From the NCBI RefSeq assembly GCF_000003815.2, contig NC_049995.1, positions 11,730,059-11,794,058 of the forward strand: a DNA stretch of 64,000 nucleotides. Reading direction: 5' to 3'. Every line of letters begins with the position of its first letter. Positions within the stretch are counted from its first letter, which is position 1. The DNA comes from Branchiostoma floridae. Its lineage: Eukaryota; Chordata; Leptocardii; Amphioxiformes; Branchiostomatidae. The position numbers were made by a program, and so were the translations under genes. The notes under the pieces are model-generated. The model was not told the DNA's origin. It was given only the letters and a program-made list of their open reading frames with translations, and searched no databases. Positions 46,861 to 59,486 of the stretch are shown piece after piece.

Positions 46861-49490
46861 GAATCAGATTTTTGTATTTTCCACTGACATCACAATGAAA
46901 ATTTCTTTTGCAGTATATTGAATAGAAAGGCGCTAGTGTGTCATTATTGAACTTGTTTTTTTCCGACTCCACCACTTAGATTTCATAATGAAGACAAACG
47001 TCTGCATCAGTTTTGAGGTTTTTTTTGTAGATCCCAGGAAGCCATCCATGTAATGGACTGACCATTGCCTTATTACAGAAAAAAACATTAAAAAAACAGT
47101 AAAATGTTTGACATTTTTAGCCTCGGAGAAAGATACTCCATCTCTGCAAATCGCATAAAGAGTTGGGGAAATGCCGTAAATTGCAAACAAAAAAGCATAT
47201 CGAAAAATGGTAACTAATTGTATAGAATAGCAAAGTCAATTCCACAAGTCAAATAAGCTATGGAAGAGCAAAAATGAAGAATCCTTTGTTCTGTATATAT
47301 CATATTCTATGTGTTTATTGATTCGCCAACATTTCTGGCCACGTACTCAGATTTCATAATACCCGCCTCACATTATATACGATCTTCGGACGTACTTCGC
47401 GATCGCAGGAAGGTCGGCTGATTTTAAGATCTTAAGATGGTCTTGCGTATTTTTTGCCCAAAACCTGTTCCCCTCACATATAACTTATAAGCGAGCCTCG
47501 TGCGATCGACGGTGAATAAATCTATGATAATGAACCTCCAATGACCTTTTGCACGCGGACAATGGAATACAAAACGTTGCTCAAAAAAGGCAAGAGATCA
47601 ATAAATGTTGCTTATTTTGTTGTCGGAATCTTTTTAACCAATGAATGGAATGCGCGGGCATAATAGAAATGACACAAGAAAGAAAAGTGTGTCACAAAGC
47701 CAGCCTACATACTGCCACAGGGGTCACAATGTTAGAATTACCCTCACATTCCCAGAAATTCAATATTTGTAAACAATCGGAAGTCGGGTGAACGTCGCCC
47801 GAACGTCGCCCGACTAACGGGCGTTCGCCATCCGATGTGCGTTCGATGATTGACTAGAGTTCGGGGACCTCAATCCTCCATGAAATATTTATTGCTTTTT
47901 TGTGGATGGTATGTATGTTTATAGTAGGTTGTATTTGAGAGTAATGGTTATAAATGTTATGGGAAAGTAGTGGTGTATTTATCTAATGACACAGAGAATG
48001 TCCATCTGATTAGTAATTGTTAAATGTGACACTTAATTGTGTAATGTGCGTTTAAGAGGTCGACGGCATATGGTAGCGTGGTGTTCCTTAAGCTTGATGT
48101 TTGGCATTTAAACTGTCTAAGGTTGTCAGCATTATTGAGGTTCGACCATGTGCCTCAGAGCGGTGTGGTGGGAGGAAGTTGGGAAACTCAGAAAGAAGAA
48201 AGGATGTGGCCAACTTTAGTCAGATGTTGATTTGATTTTCCACCAATATGTCATAACATCAGCTGTTCACACGGTACAAAAATGAGATGCACACTTTCCT
48301 CTGACAGCCCTACACCAACTGTAAGATGAATACTTGGCGCCAACCGCGTCTGCTAAAAAACAAGTACCATTGGCTACGAAAGAGACAACTAACAACTGTC
48401 CCTTATCGTAACGAAATCAGAACATCTGTATCGCCCATAAAACTTCTGACACCCAACCCATCTAAGATGAGAGGACCTAATGGCATTTTAATCACCATGT
48501 CACTCAAATCAGCAGTACAGTATGTGAGACATCCATACCAGGTACCTGTTAAGCATTACCGTTAAATGTACCTCAACTTCTTACAATTATACTTACACTT
48601 CACATCTCCATGATATCCTAAGCAGACATAAATAAAACTAATAATCATATTAAAAAAACTCGGGGTTCCCCAAACAGCTGTCATACAAATCACCTCACTA
48701 TCTGCTTGGAGCTAAGACCATTAACAAACAATTAAAGCACGATGCCTGTTCCAATATATCGCAGATATAGGGGTGATTTATGATATTATTACATCGATTA
48801 TAACGACAGATACGGCGCCCAAAATCTCATCGATTCGAGCTTTCATCACACCCCACCAACACAACAAGTATGAAACCAATCTATCCAGCCGTTCTTGAGT
48901 AATTTTGTACACAGACAGAGACACATAACAGAAAATATAACCTCCATGACATTTCATGGAGGTAAAAACTATGTCTGTGATCGCCTATCGGTCTTCAATC
49001 GTTGGATTGACGCAAGACTATTGACCGATACCCTTGCGAGGTACGCACGATTTGCACGCACGATCTGCGACTCGGTAACAAGCTCTGCGATCTCGGAGAT
49101 CTCCTGCGACTTGTCGCTTATGTTAAGAACATGTTTCGCTGCACCGCGACCGTCGTAAGACTACTGAAAATTGCCGGCGATCCCTAAAAATCGCAAGATA
49201 ATCGTGAGAACACCGGACGTCTTACTCACGAAAATGTCATTTAGAGCTCGTAAACTAGTCTTCCGATCGAATCGCGCCTTATGTGTGGCGGGTATAAAGA
49301 AGACACCTTGTTTGACAACCTTTCTGTAATCGCACGCTCGCATCAGTTTTGGGGCTTCCATGGTGTCATCCACATTGTCGAATCAAATGAGCCTTGTAAA
49401 AAAATTACCTTCCAAAGACATTAAAAACTGGACATTGTCAGCCACGAAGAAAGATACGCCATCTACTGAGCGGGCGAGCCATTGAGGATC
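46861..49490. other. Intergenic region, no gene seen
   Basis: No convincing coding sequence on either strand. A hairpin ACCTCCATGA-CATT-TCATGGAGGT lies at 48942-48965. CG-rich short repeats such as GAACGTCGCCC (twice, near 47790-47813) occur amid A/T-rich sequence. These look like remnants of repeats. Confidence 0.4.
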
Positions 49491-49529
49491 ATTGAGCTGT
49501 ATGGGCGAGCTCGCGACAACTTTTGACTA

Positions 49530-50300
49530 AGCAGGAGGTGCCCTACGACCTAGGGCCATTGAGTACTTCCGGGTCAGCTACCGCGACTTCCTGTTTGCTG
49601 ACAGTGACAAGAGCGTCTGGCAGTTTGGAAAAGTTTCCGACTTTAAAAGCTAAATATACCACAACATTCGCAGTTTTAGGAATCTGAATGGTGTATTGGT
49701 GAAAGACTAAGGTTTCAGCTTTGCTCAGGTAAGATGATATGTTGCATATTTTGATTCTAAAAGCTCCGTATGATTTGATAGAAAAGTGAATCGTTTCGTG
49801 ATAATTTTTGACGCAACCGTCAGTGTGGGTGGTCCAACTACATGTTTGTGTCGTCTTTGGCCGTGTATAAGTAGAGGCGAAGGATGTAGCTTTGAGGAGG
49901 TAAAAGATGCACAAATGTTCTTATGGAAGTTTTTTTTTTTACACCATAGAGGGAGGAAACTGTCGGACGAATGGATAACCTTGGTTAGTTGGATAGCTCG
50001 ACGGGGGTCTGAAAGGGGTTTCCTGAGTCGTTGTTTTCCATAAGAATTTTGCCAATACAAACGTGTTTGAGGTTTTTCTATTTGTAGAACTAAGATTGTA
50101 TACGTGTGGTTCACTGGTGTAAACAAAATCCACACTGGCATGAAGGGCGAAATTGATACAAGTATTGCGGTAAGGTATACTCCGAACCCCTCCGCCCGCC
50201 TCCTTGTCGGAAACTACCCGCCGGTCTAACATCTGGTGTTCATTATGGCGTGTTTGAATTTTTCGGGGAGGTTCAGTATTTGATACTTCATGTCAACCTT
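49530..50300 (+). repeat. Duplicated 5' flank of zinc-finger genes
   Basis: Segments here recur in the same order upstream of the 56451 gene. A stretch with CGACTTCCTGTTT (49580) matches one near 53850, a CTCCGCCCGCC stretch near 50191 matches one near 55613, and AACATCTG-TGTTCAT (50229) with GTATTTGATACT matches 56175-56236. The duplication seems to include regulatory DNA. Confidence 0.55.
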
Positions 50301-50626
50301 TTTAATTTTAAACTTAGACAAAAGTCAGCATGTGTAAGAACGGCGAAGGCGCGACATGTCGGGCCGAGGCGCGACACTCCTTGGAGGACGGTAAATCGAC
50401 GCCCCCCCCCCCCCTTTCAACAAATAGAAGTCGGCGAAGGAGGCTAGCAGTAGAGAGCAGACCACTGCTTCCTACCCTTTTTATGGTTTATCTGAAAATG
50501 AAAATAAACAATTCTCTACAATAAATACTGACTTGTCAATGTGTCAACAGTTTACTACATGTCTTTTCCAACGATTTAAGATTCGTTTGTCTCATTTTTA
50601 CGTACGGTGATGCAGATATTGTTGAC

Positions 50627-51790
50627 ATGGCGACAGCAGACAGCGTACAGGGTGTGGATGACGTCAGGAGAGGAGCAGCAGGGGGTTCTGTCAGCAGTGT
50701 TCTCACCTGGCAAGGAGAAAGATGTGAGGAGTCTGGGAAAGAGTCCAGCAGGCAAGGCAAGGGTGTGAGGGTGTTCAGGTGTGAGGAGTGCAACCGGCAG
50801 TTCAATCAGCTGGCTCATTTGAAGAAGCACATGCGGACTCACACAGGTGAGAAACCGTACAGGTGTGAGGAGTGCAGTAAGCAGTTTAGTCAGATGGGCA
50901 ATCTGAAGTCTCACATGCGGACTCATACAGGGGAGAAACCCTACACGTGTGAGGAGTGCAGCAGGCGGTTCAGTCACTCGATAGCCTTAAATAACCACAA
51001 GCTAACTCACACAGGTGAGAAACCCTACAGGTGTAAGGTGTGCAGCAAGTCTTTCAGACAACTGGGTCATCTGAACAAACACATGCTAACTCACACAGGG
51101 GAGAAACCTTACAGATGTGAGGAGTGCAGCAGGCAGTTCGGTGTTCTGGGTGCTCTAAAGAAACACATGCGGACTCACACAGGTGAGAAACCCTACAGGT
51201 GTGAGGAGTGCAACAGGCGGTTCAGTCGGTCAGCTCATCTGAAGCTACATATGCAGACTCACACAGGTGAGAAACCCTACAATTGTGAGGAGTGTAGCAA
51301 GCAGTTCAGGCAGCTTAGTAATCTGAAGTCTCACATGCGGACTCATACAGGGGAAAAACCTTACAAGTGTGAGGAGTGCAGCAAGAAATGCAGTCAGCTG
51401 AGTCATCTGAAGGCGCATATGCGGACTCACACAGGGGAGAAACCCTACAAGTGTGAGGAGTGCAGCAAGCAGTTCGGTTTGCTAGGTACATTGAAGACTC
51501 ACATGCGAACTCACACTGGAGAGAAACCCTACAGGTGTGAGGAGTGTAGCAGGCAGTTCCGTCAGCAGGGTGATCTGAAGAAGCACATGCAGACTCACAC
51601 AGGGGACAAACCCTACAAGTGTGAGGAGTGCAGCAAGCAGTTCGGTTTGCTAGGTAACCTTAAGACTCACATGCGGACTCACACAGGTGAGAAACCCTAC
51701 AAGTGTGAAGGGTGTGGTAAGCAGTCCAGTACTCTGAGTAATCTGAAGTCTCACATGAAAACCCACAGGAAACAAGTCCAACAGAAGTAA
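50627..51790 (+). CDS. C2H2 zinc-finger protein, 12 fingers
   Basis: 387 aa in one exon with no breaks. The first about 50 residues (MATADSVQGVDDVRRGAAGG) carry no known effector domain such as KRAB, BTB or ZAD. Then follow 12 consecutive C2H2 fingers (residues about 52-380) joined by TGEKPY linkers, mostly CEECSRQF or CEECSKQF with HMRTH ends. Finger 8 has Cys in place of the core Phe (SKKCSQL) and finger 12 has Ser (GKQSSTL), so these two may fold less well. A short basic tail (RKQVQQK) ends the protein. It is expected in the nucleus as a sequence-specific DNA-binding protein; targets are unknown. The VDDVRR motif is shared with the 44718 (LDDARR) and 56451 (LDDVRR) genes, so the three are paralogs. 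Confidence 0.93.
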   Translation: MATADSVQGVDDVRRGAAGGSVSSVLTWQGERCEESGKESSRQGKGVRVFRCEECNRQFNQLAHLKKHMRTHTGEKPYRCEECSKQFSQMGNLKSHMRTHTGEKPYTCEECSRRFSHSIALNNHKLTHTGEKPYRCKVCSKSFRQLGHLNKHMLTHTGEKPYRCEECSRQFGVLGALKKHMRTHTGEKPYRCEECNRRFSRSAHLKLHMQTHTGEKPYNCEECSKQFRQLSNLKSHMRTHTGEKPYKCEECSKKCSQLSHLKAHMRTHTGEKPYKCEECSKQFGLLGTLKTHMRTHTGEKPYRCEECSRQFRQQGDLKKHMQTHTGDKPYKCEECSKQFGLLGNLKTHMRTHTGEKPYKCEGCGKQSSTLSNLKSHMKTHRKQVQQK

Positions 51791-53185
51791 TGCATTTGGT
51801 TTATGGTTAAGGATGACAAGTTTTGTTATACGTCTTCTGAATCTGATGTATAACATGAGAACTGATTTGATGTTAGGGGAGCAAGCAGGCTACTTTCTGC
51901 ACCAGAGCTTTACCTGTGTAGGAAATTAAGCAGAACACCATTAAATGATGACAGGTTGACGAAGTTGTGTTTTTCCATTTTGCATTTTTTGGACTCCTCC
52001 TAAGTTACTAGTTTGTTATCTTAACTGTATATTTTTATGGCAGCATGAACGCTATAGTTAAAACAGTACATGTAGCCTAATCTGTATCTTTATTCTTTGA
52101 CAGAAAGAAAGATGAGAGAGATAATAAAGAAACGCTTTAGCTTGTTGATTCCTTATACTGTAGCTTAATATACTTGTTTGTTAACAAAGTCGTTATGTTA
52201 GATGTAATATTACTAATAACGGATATGTTTCTGAGGAGGGCACAAAGAGCCAGAGGCTTATAGCAAGCTTCTTTTGTTTATTTGCCATTAGTTTACTATC
52301 TTGTAGAGCACTTCTTTTTTTGCAATTCTATTTCTAGAACACTTGTATGTTGTTTGCGTTAACTGTAGTTCGTTTTTGTTTGCAAATTTTCCCTTAGATG
52401 ACAGGTCTAGTTATTGTAGGTTAAATGTTAGATAACTTAATAGATTAGTTTGTGAAGTTTGTTAGGTAGTTCATCGAGGTATTTAAACCTACATTTTACT
52501 AAGAAATTAACTAATATGCTAACACTTTTCTGGCATGTATTTCTATGTTGTACAGCACTTCTTTTGTTGCATTTCTATTACATTGTTTGGGTCAACTTTG
52601 TTGTTGTGTTGTTCTATCATCTTTTGTCATAAGCTCACCATATCCTGGATTTTGGTTGCTATTGATCGGATAACAAGATGAATGGAAGATGATTTGTACT
52701 TGTATTGAGGTTGATTTGTTAACTGTAACTATTAACCTCTGCGTGATGTTGATGGCATTGTTTGTTGTAGAGATTTACAGTTACTGTAGTGTTAGCGTTA
52801 TCAAAACTCTCATGTACCTGTTGTACCTGCCTAGTTCAAGTTTAGTAGATGCCTCTTTTTTTATTATTGTTAGTTGCCTGGATTTGCTTAACATTTTGTT
52901 TACAAGTAGTGAAGCTGGTTTGAATTTGTTGACAACTGAGAGGAACTTTATGTAGCAGCCATTGATCGATTAAACAGTATTAGTATTATCATTTTATTTC
53001 ATGTTATAAGAAATAAAACATGGATAACATAACATGTTCTACTCGCTCACAATCAATATATTGACGTAATTAGAACAAGATTATCATCTTGCGTACTGAA
53101 ATTTTAGCATGTAGCTAGAAACTTCACATAGACTAGAGGTGTTGTTTGGTTATGTTTGTTCAAGTCATTCATTTTCTTCAATAAA
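51791..53185 (+). other. 3' UTR / 3' flank of the 50.6-kb zinc-finger gene
   Basis: Long A/T-rich non-coding sequence with GAATTTGTTGACAACTGAGAG-like phrases and TTCTTCAATAAAGTTGT at its end (AATAAA at 53180-53185). The same ending follows the other two zinc-finger paralogs. Confidence 0.5.
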
Positions 53186-54083
53186 GTTGTTAAATTTTAT
53201 GTTCACTTGTTTTGACATATTATTTGCGGAAGTTTACTTATTCCAGTATGTTCATAGCCGCCATCATTAGTAATGTAATGTACCCTGTCACCTTCCTCAT
53301 GATAACATAGCGTTGACAGAGTGGAGCTGTTGGACATTGATCTTGAGACCATTAGGGCCATGCGTTATAAATTGAATTTCTTAACATGCCCATCTTTAAT
53401 CGATTCCCATGTGCCTTTGTATCCTAGGAGGAAAGCTTTCTTTCTTTCGATACCACATGATATGAATGTTCCCCATAGAGAGGCTCCCCCTAAAACGTGT
53501 TAGTTCACCTTCAAGGTTGGCGAAAAGGGTAACGCTTTCTTTCGAATAAGTAGGACATATAAATAAGTAGTAGATGAAGTACAGTTTCTTGTTCCTTCAA
53601 AAATGCCATTGGGGTCCTTTAAGGGTGGTCTGGAAGGCTAGCATGCGCCCAGCCTTTACGACGAACCCCTACACAGGACAGTGAATATCTGAATAATGTA
53701 ATCCTCGAAGAAAGACAACCATCCCTGCATTCGATTTATCTTGACAGAAATCCCGATTTAGCGAGATTGCGAAAACTGTTGAATAACCAGGAGAAGATGT
53801 TTGACCTTTAGTTGACCTATGACCGTAGTATACTTTCGGGTCACATGATCCCGACTTCCTGTTTTCTGGAACTGTGACGAACGGTCGGCACGTCGTGGTC
53901 TGGAGAGATTTTCGTCCTTTCAAAGTATTTTCGGTCTTTGCGCAAGGCTGGTGTTCAAATCTGTCCAAGTATTATGTTAAAGACGGCCTGTTGTATCTTG
54001 ATTTTGAAGTCTATGTAGATTTGATAAATGAGCTTTTATCAGAGAGGCTAGTAATACTAATAGTAGATGCGTCTGGTAGGGAG
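53186..54083. other. Spacer with partial duplication of the 49.5-kb segment, no gene seen
   Basis: Contains TTTCGGGTCACATGATCCCG and CGACTTCCTGTTTTCTGGAA near 53835-53870, related to 49565-49600. No gene is recognised. Confidence 0.4.
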
Positions 54084-54320
54084 TTAAAGCCCTTTCACAG
54101 AAGTCAGAACGCATCTGCGGCGACAGGAATTCTAGGTAATATGTCAAAGGGTAGGGCCCACAAAAAGTAAACAAACCAATCTGGACATTGTTATGCAAAT
54201 GAGAACAATGGTCAAGACACGGACTGTTTTCAATTTCTGGGCCTTACCGCTTTTACACATACCGAGAAGGTTTAATAAGTCGCCTCACATGCGTTCTAAC
54301 CTCTGTGAAAGGGCTTATTG
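54084..54320. mobile_element. Short MITE with AGCCCTTTCACAGA ends
   Basis: AGCCCTTTCACAGAAGTCAG (54088) pairs with the right end, where AACCTCTGTGAAAGGGCT finishes at about 54315. AACGCAT is also shared inside both ends. About 230 bp, non-coding. A related, decayed copy lies in intron 1 of BTB-Kelch copy 3 (14747). Confidence 0.7.
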
Positions 54321-56270
54321 TAGCGACGCCGCGTCGTCTTTCGGATAGGGGTATATGTCTAAAAAAAGTGTCACTCGTATGTCTCCATTGAAATATATTG
54401 TTAAATGTATGATTTACATACCTTACACTACTGTACCTGTGACTTGTATGTACACATGTAATTAGGTCAATTGTGGGGAGGTGGGGCTTGCTCGTTAGTC
54501 GAGGCCTGATTGGTTGAGTCTGGTGAGAGCAGTCCGCTTATTGGCTATGTAGATAGGCTATTGTTATGTTAGTTAAGATTGGAAGATGTATTTGTCTGAT
54601 CAGTCAGTTCAGACCTTGGATTCAGGTATGTGAACGTGTTAGTTAGTCTCTCTCTAGCTTGTAGTTTGTAGAATGTAATACTTAGAGTTAGACCAACTCT
54701 CCCAGCACCCATCTTTGTGTTTTATATACTTGTTGATAGTCACCTTGTATCCTAAACCCGTAACTGTAAATCCGCTGAAACTTAGAAGCACCTTGTATTA
54801 GTGATACTGCAGTATAGCGCAGGTTGAATAAACACAGCTCACAAAAAATAATCGATCTGGTTTGGCCCTGACTTTCTGATAAGCAGATACAAAACTTAGG
54901 AATTAAACCAAATCTCTTCTTACGGCTCATTTCTGATACGTAGAGGAATGCTAGCCTTCTTTAGCTGACTTCGAGCGGGACTGGCTTTTATTTTATGAGG
55001 GAGGACACTGGTTCGCGTTTTTTTCTAACGTTGGTTAGATTCTCTAATGCCGAAGAAGCGAGTTTGTCGTGCGTGGAAGGTAGTTTTGCCCAGCCTTTAC
55101 ATTATACATGGACGAACGTAGCAAAATCGCGCTTCTAGCGGGCGGCCCTGCGGCAGTGAGAGATTGTGTTCCTTGAAGATCATCTCATGAAGTTATCGGG
55201 AAAATAACAACTAGTTGTCGTCATGCAAACGAAGAATGCGAACAGCATACGCTTCATCTTTCCAAGAAGTTTCAATCCGGACAATAGCATATGATTTGAC
55301 CTGCCAAATTCCACTGCAAAACAATGAGACAAAGGACACTTTGTTCCCGCTGTCATTGCGGGATATGCAAATGAGCCTACGAATTACGTTGGCCTCTCCG
55401 ATTTTCACCGAACCCTTGCTGACAAGAAGCGATGTACCGACGATTTTTGTATTTAGAACATTCGGCAGGCGTAGGAAACGTTACCTGCGCGATAGGACAA
55501 GATGGTCGTCATCCAAATGGTTTATTTAAGCTTCAAGTGACGTGTTCTGTGGCACTTGTACAGGTGTAAGCGTGTATCTGTAACAGTGTTAGGTACTGTA
55601 TACCCCAACTCCCTCCGCCCGCCCAGGGCCAGAAACCTCCCGCCGTTGCTCGATGCGGAACCTAGCACAGAACATGGTTTAATCATTTTCTGACAACAAA
55701 GGCTGCAGATCGACCGAACACAAGGCGTAACCAGTAAGGGTGTAAACACGGTTTTGCAACTGTTGTAACATCCGGTTCCGGAACCTTGGAGCAAAGGATT
55801 CTGGAAAGTGGTTAATAGTAGCATTGATACAAATATTTACACCAATTGCAGTGTTGTTGTTTTTTACAATACCTTATCGATGATATCGTACTACTTGTGC
55901 ATCTGATCAGAAAACCCCAAATGCACCAAAAAGCACCCCTCTGAAAGTAATGTATCATTTGTTTATGAATATAATTTTCTTTACTTTCCCATGGCTGTTT
56001 TTGGTGCAGTTTGTTTTCTGATACACAAGATGTTAAGTATCAACAATCAATTGTGTTTTCAGAAATACAGAGCAGTTTGGTGAGGTTTGGATACCATTGC
56101 TGATATGAGTATTTGCATCATAGTTCACCTATCTTTATGGTCCCTTTGTCCGCCTCAACTACCAGCCGGACTTAACATCTGTTGTTCATAATGGAGTGTT
56201 CGTATTTTTCGGGATGGTTCTGTATTTGATACTCGAATGCAGAGAACTACATTTAGGGGAAGTTTCATTG
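54321..56270. other. Intergenic region upstream of the 56.5-kb zinc-finger gene
   Basis: No coding sequence is convincing. The part 55590-56240 contains segments duplicated from 50170-50290. Confidence 0.4.
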
Positions 56271-56274
56271 TAAT

Positions 56275-56450
56275 TTGTCTGATTTGGCAGCAGCTGCATG
56301 TTCGGCCATATTCTTCGTCCCAAAAAATTGCCACCAATATAAAGCTAGACGGGGCACCAACGTGCAAGTTATCATAACTATAAATCGAGCGTCTTTTGTA
56401 TTATTTATTCTACATATTGTCTCCACAGACGTTGCAGTAATTGAACGAGG
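56275..56450 (+). promoter_or_regulatory. Conserved 5' flank shared by two zinc-finger paralogs
   Basis: TTGGCAGCAGCT, CGGCCATAT, GGGGCACCAACGT-CAAGT, ATCATAAC-ATAAATCGAGCG and TTATTCTACAT-TTGTCTC-ACAG occur in order here and at 44520-44690. The shared ...TCTC-ACAG (ending 56428) looks like a splice acceptor of a 5' UTR intron. Confidence 0.6.
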
Positions 56451-57266
56451 ATGGCATCAACAAGTAACCTGCATTCTTTAGATGACGTCAGGAGAGAGGC
56501 AGAGAAGGGTTTTGATGGGCAGAAGAAGTCTAGAAGGGAGAGGAAACGCTACAAGTGTGAGAAGTGCAGCCGGCAGTTCGGTCAGCTGGATCATCTCAAG
56601 GTCCACATGCGGACCCACACAGGTGAAAAACCCTACGGATGTGGGGTGTGCAACAGACAGTTCAGTCACCTGAGTGCTCTGAAGACTCACATGCGGACTC
56701 ACACCGGAGAGAAACCCTACAAGTGCGAGGAGTGCAGCAGGCAGTTCCGTCATCTTGGAAATCTGAAGAATCACATGCGGGCTCACACAGGTGAGAAACC
56801 CTACAGGTGTGAGGAGTGCAGCAGGCAGTTCAGTAGACTGGGGGTTCTGAAGAACCACATGCAGACCCACACAGGAGAGAAACCTTTCAGGTGCGAGGAG
56901 TGCAACAGACAGTTCAGTCAGCAATGCAATCTTAAGACCCACATGCGTACCCACGCTGGTGAGAAACCTTACAAATGTGAGGAGTGCAGCAGGCACTTCG
57001 TTGCGCTAGGTGCTCTGAAGATACACATTCGTACTCACACAGGGGAGAAACCCTACAACTGTGAGGAGTGCAGCCGGCAGTTCCGTCAGCTGGGGGTTCT
57101 GAAGAGACACATGTTAACTCACACAGGAGAGAAACCCTATAAGTGTGAGGAATGCAGCAGACAGTTCAGTCGAATTGGTTCTCTCAAGTCTCACTTGCGG
57201 ACTCACACAGGTAAACGTAAGAACCATGCAAGTATGAGAAGTGCAGCAAGCAGTTCAGTAGGTTAG
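56451..57266 (+). CDS. C2H2 zinc-finger protein, 8 fingers, C-terminal finger lost by frameshift
   Basis: 271 aa in one exon. The N-terminal region (MASTSNLHSLDDVRREAEKG) has no known effector domain and ends in a basic KKSRRERKR stretch that could help nuclear import. Eight intact C2H2 fingers follow (residues about 34-255), joined by TGEKPY or TGEKPF linkers. After finger 8 the frame shifts near TGKRKNHASM, and the remains of a ninth finger ([16 protein letters not shown]) continue in another frame up to TGA near 57318. The current protein ends ...RSAASSSVG. It is the paralog of the pseudogene at 44718, whose flanks it shares. Expected to be a nuclear DNA-binding protein; targets unknown. 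Confidence 0.9.
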   Translation: MASTSNLHSLDDVRREAEKGFDGQKKSRRERKRYKCEKCSRQFGQLDHLKVHMRTHTGEKPYGCGVCNRQFSHLSALKTHMRTHTGEKPYKCEECSRQFRHLGNLKNHMRAHTGEKPYRCEECSRQFSRLGVLKNHMQTHTGEKPFRCEECNRQFSQQCNLKTHMRTHAGEKPYKCEECSRHFVALGALKIHIRTHTGEKPYNCEECSRQFRQLGVLKRHMLTHTGEKPYKCEECSRQFSRIGSLKSHLRTHTGKRKNHASMRSAASSSVG

Positions 57267-58136
57267 GAATTCTGAAGGACCACATGTGGATTGACAGAGA
57301 AGAAAAAACATTCAAGTGAACAAGGTTAAGAGAATCTTAGCGGACACAAGTAGACTTACAAGGAAGCAAGTAACACAAGTGTGGTATCATAAGAGAGATA
57401 CTGGTCTGGCAGTGAATTTGAAATATTATATTCCAACGTCAATGTATAATTTTTACTTTTTTGTGTTGTATGCTCATCAGTCATCTTACATACTTTGTAG
57501 TTTAAGTTTGCTGGAAAGTTATCAGTATCAATCCATCTGATTTTTTTCTAGTTAGTTTTAGATATTTCTAGCATGCTCACTGTAGAACCATGCATTGTTT
57601 TGTATTAGAGTAGATTTTGTCACATGTTAAGCTTTGTTATTATTAAGGCACACGTAATTTGTTCCTAACTTGATGATTTAATTTTGAATATTCTTTTGAA
57701 TAATGGAGATGTTTCATAAGCTTTATGCTTTCAATGGGACACAGCCATGATATTAAGAGAACTGTTGAAGGCAGTGTCACTTGTGCTACGGAAGACTGCT
57801 GTTGTCACAATTGACCCCTTTGGGAACTTAGCATTGTTCATTAATTGTACCAATGTACATGTAGTAGTTCACTTCAGCTCTTACGTACCTGTTACACCTG
57901 TCTAGTGCATGTATATAGATGCTTTTTTTCGTCGTTAGTTTCTTAGGTTTGTAAACATGTAACGAAGTAAGTTCTTTTGTTTACGTTGTTCTGTCAACAA
58001 CCGAGAGAAATCTTTAAACCGATATTTCAAAACAAAAAAACAGCATCCTGAATTTATTTCAATTAACATTGGTATAAGCGTCATTGTTTTTTCTTACATT
58101 CATTGTTTTACATGTCATTTATTATTCTTCAATAAA
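57267..58136 (+). other. 3' UTR of the 56.5-kb zinc-finger gene
   Basis: Decayed ninth-finger sequence up to about 57318, then non-coding sequence collinear with 46010-46839 and AATAAA at 58131-58136. Confidence 0.6.
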
Positions 58137-58765
58137 GTTATAGAGATTTCATTTGAGGAAACAGATTGATATAATTTCCACTGTCATCACAATCAAAATT
58201 TCTACTTCAGTACTTTGATAGAACGCCGCTAGGGGGCCCGTTATAAAAACATCGTTCTATGGAATAATCATTTTAAATTCATCCTCCCAGTATCTTTGTA
58301 TATTTGGTATGTAGATACCATGAGTGATTATCTATATATTGAAGTGCTAATTATGTTGATTAGGTGCTTGTTTGCATAATTAATAAAGAAAGTTTACAAA
58401 TCCCTGCATTTCAGTGTAAGACCTGATTTTGAGGACACTATCTTGCCGTATGTAGTTGTTGCTTAGCTATGAGGTTGCCATGGTGAAGCTTGGGGCCACT
58501 AAGTCTTGTTTTTCTGCTTTATGAAAACTAACATCAATTGCCATTTATATTGGTTTGCATGGAGGGACAATGAGCTCGTGATTGGCTCTATGAGAACGTA
58601 CTCAGGATCCCCGGCATGTTGCTATGGCGTTACCACAGCCAAGCTATAGGGTTGTTAAACAATGTTTTTCTTTCATAAAAACTGACGTTTGTTCATCAAG
58701 ATGGTTTGAGTGAAGGGACAAAGGGTTTGTGATTGGTCTATACGATCTCAGCACGTCTGTTTGAT
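58137..58765. repeat. Spacer with an imperfect direct repeat of about 160 bp
   Basis: TATGAAAACTAACATCAATT...GGAGGGACAATGAGCTCGTG (58521-58580) is echoed by ATAAAAACTGACGTTTGTTC...GAAGGGACAAAGGGTTTGTG (58675-58733), each followed by ATTGG and a CTC-G stretch. Non-coding. Confidence 0.45.
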
Positions 58766-58769
58766 CGCT

Positions 58770-59095
58770 CACTCTGCCCAAGGAGTGCAGCTGCTGCTAG
58801 CGTTTCTGCGAAGTTCTCGCCGTTTTCGACAAAAGATCCGCTCTGCCCGGCTCCGCCTCTTTGGCCACCTTGCCCGGGCAGAACCACCTCCCGAACATGT
58901 CGTCCTGTTGAGAGAACCAAGCCCCAGAGGACGACCTAGGCGTACTTGTCTGGACCAACTGGCCAACGACCTGCAGCAGACAGCCCGCCTCACCATCGCC
59001 GCAGCCTGGGTGGCTACCAGCGACAGAACGGTCCGGATATCTGTTTGCCGAGGCCCCATGCTCCTCTCAGGAGCAAGCGGAGCTGAGTGAGTGAG
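58770..59095 (+). mobile_element. Non-LTR retrotransposon C-terminal tail fragment
   Basis: The frame reads RSARLRLFGHLARAEPP, then PRGRPRRTCLDQLANDLQQ, then AWVATSDRTV. This is the R-x-LRWLGH...RGRPR-x-W-x-D...A-x-DR-x-W pattern found after the reverse transcriptase of several non-LTR families. No reverse transcriptase lies upstream, so it is a short 3' fragment. It ends in GAGTGAGTG, near a CACTCACTC-rich simple repeat at 59180-59310. Confidence 0.7.
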
Positions 59096-59179
59096 TCTCG
59101 ACATTGCAACAGGTGGGTAACTCATTACCTGTGGTTCCATCCTTCTCCTCTGCTTTCTGCTTTCTCCATGAGGGCAGTC

Positions 59180-59315
59180 AGATTCACTCACTCATTTACT
59201 AACGCACACACATACACTTAGATACAAATGAGCTCATTCACTCACACATACACTCACAGATACGCATATTCACTCACTCATTCATTATCACTCACTTAAT
59301 CACACATACACACAT
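59180..59315. repeat. Degenerate (CACT/CACA)n simple repeat
   Basis: Many CACTCACTCATT and CACACATACAC stretches. Possibly the eroded tail of the retrotransposon fragment just upstream. Confidence 0.6.
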
Positions 59316-59486
59316 AGAGAGATGATTGACAAAAGATTTCACATCCATGTTTTGTTCTTAGACAGTAAAATCATTTTCCTCGTTTCCAGGCTTCACTACT
59401 GTAAACAGCAATCCTTCATTGTGTCATACAGGGCTGTTTTGTAAGCGTCAAAATCGACGGACGACAGAAGAGATCCAATCTTTGCC

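Noticed and set aside
48326-48565. 79-aa frame in the 46.9-49.5 kb spacer
   Set aside because: Short, no motif, no splice or context support.
53874-54170. 98-aa frame at 53.9-54.2 kb
   Set aside because: Runs into the MITE at 54084 and shows no family resemblance.
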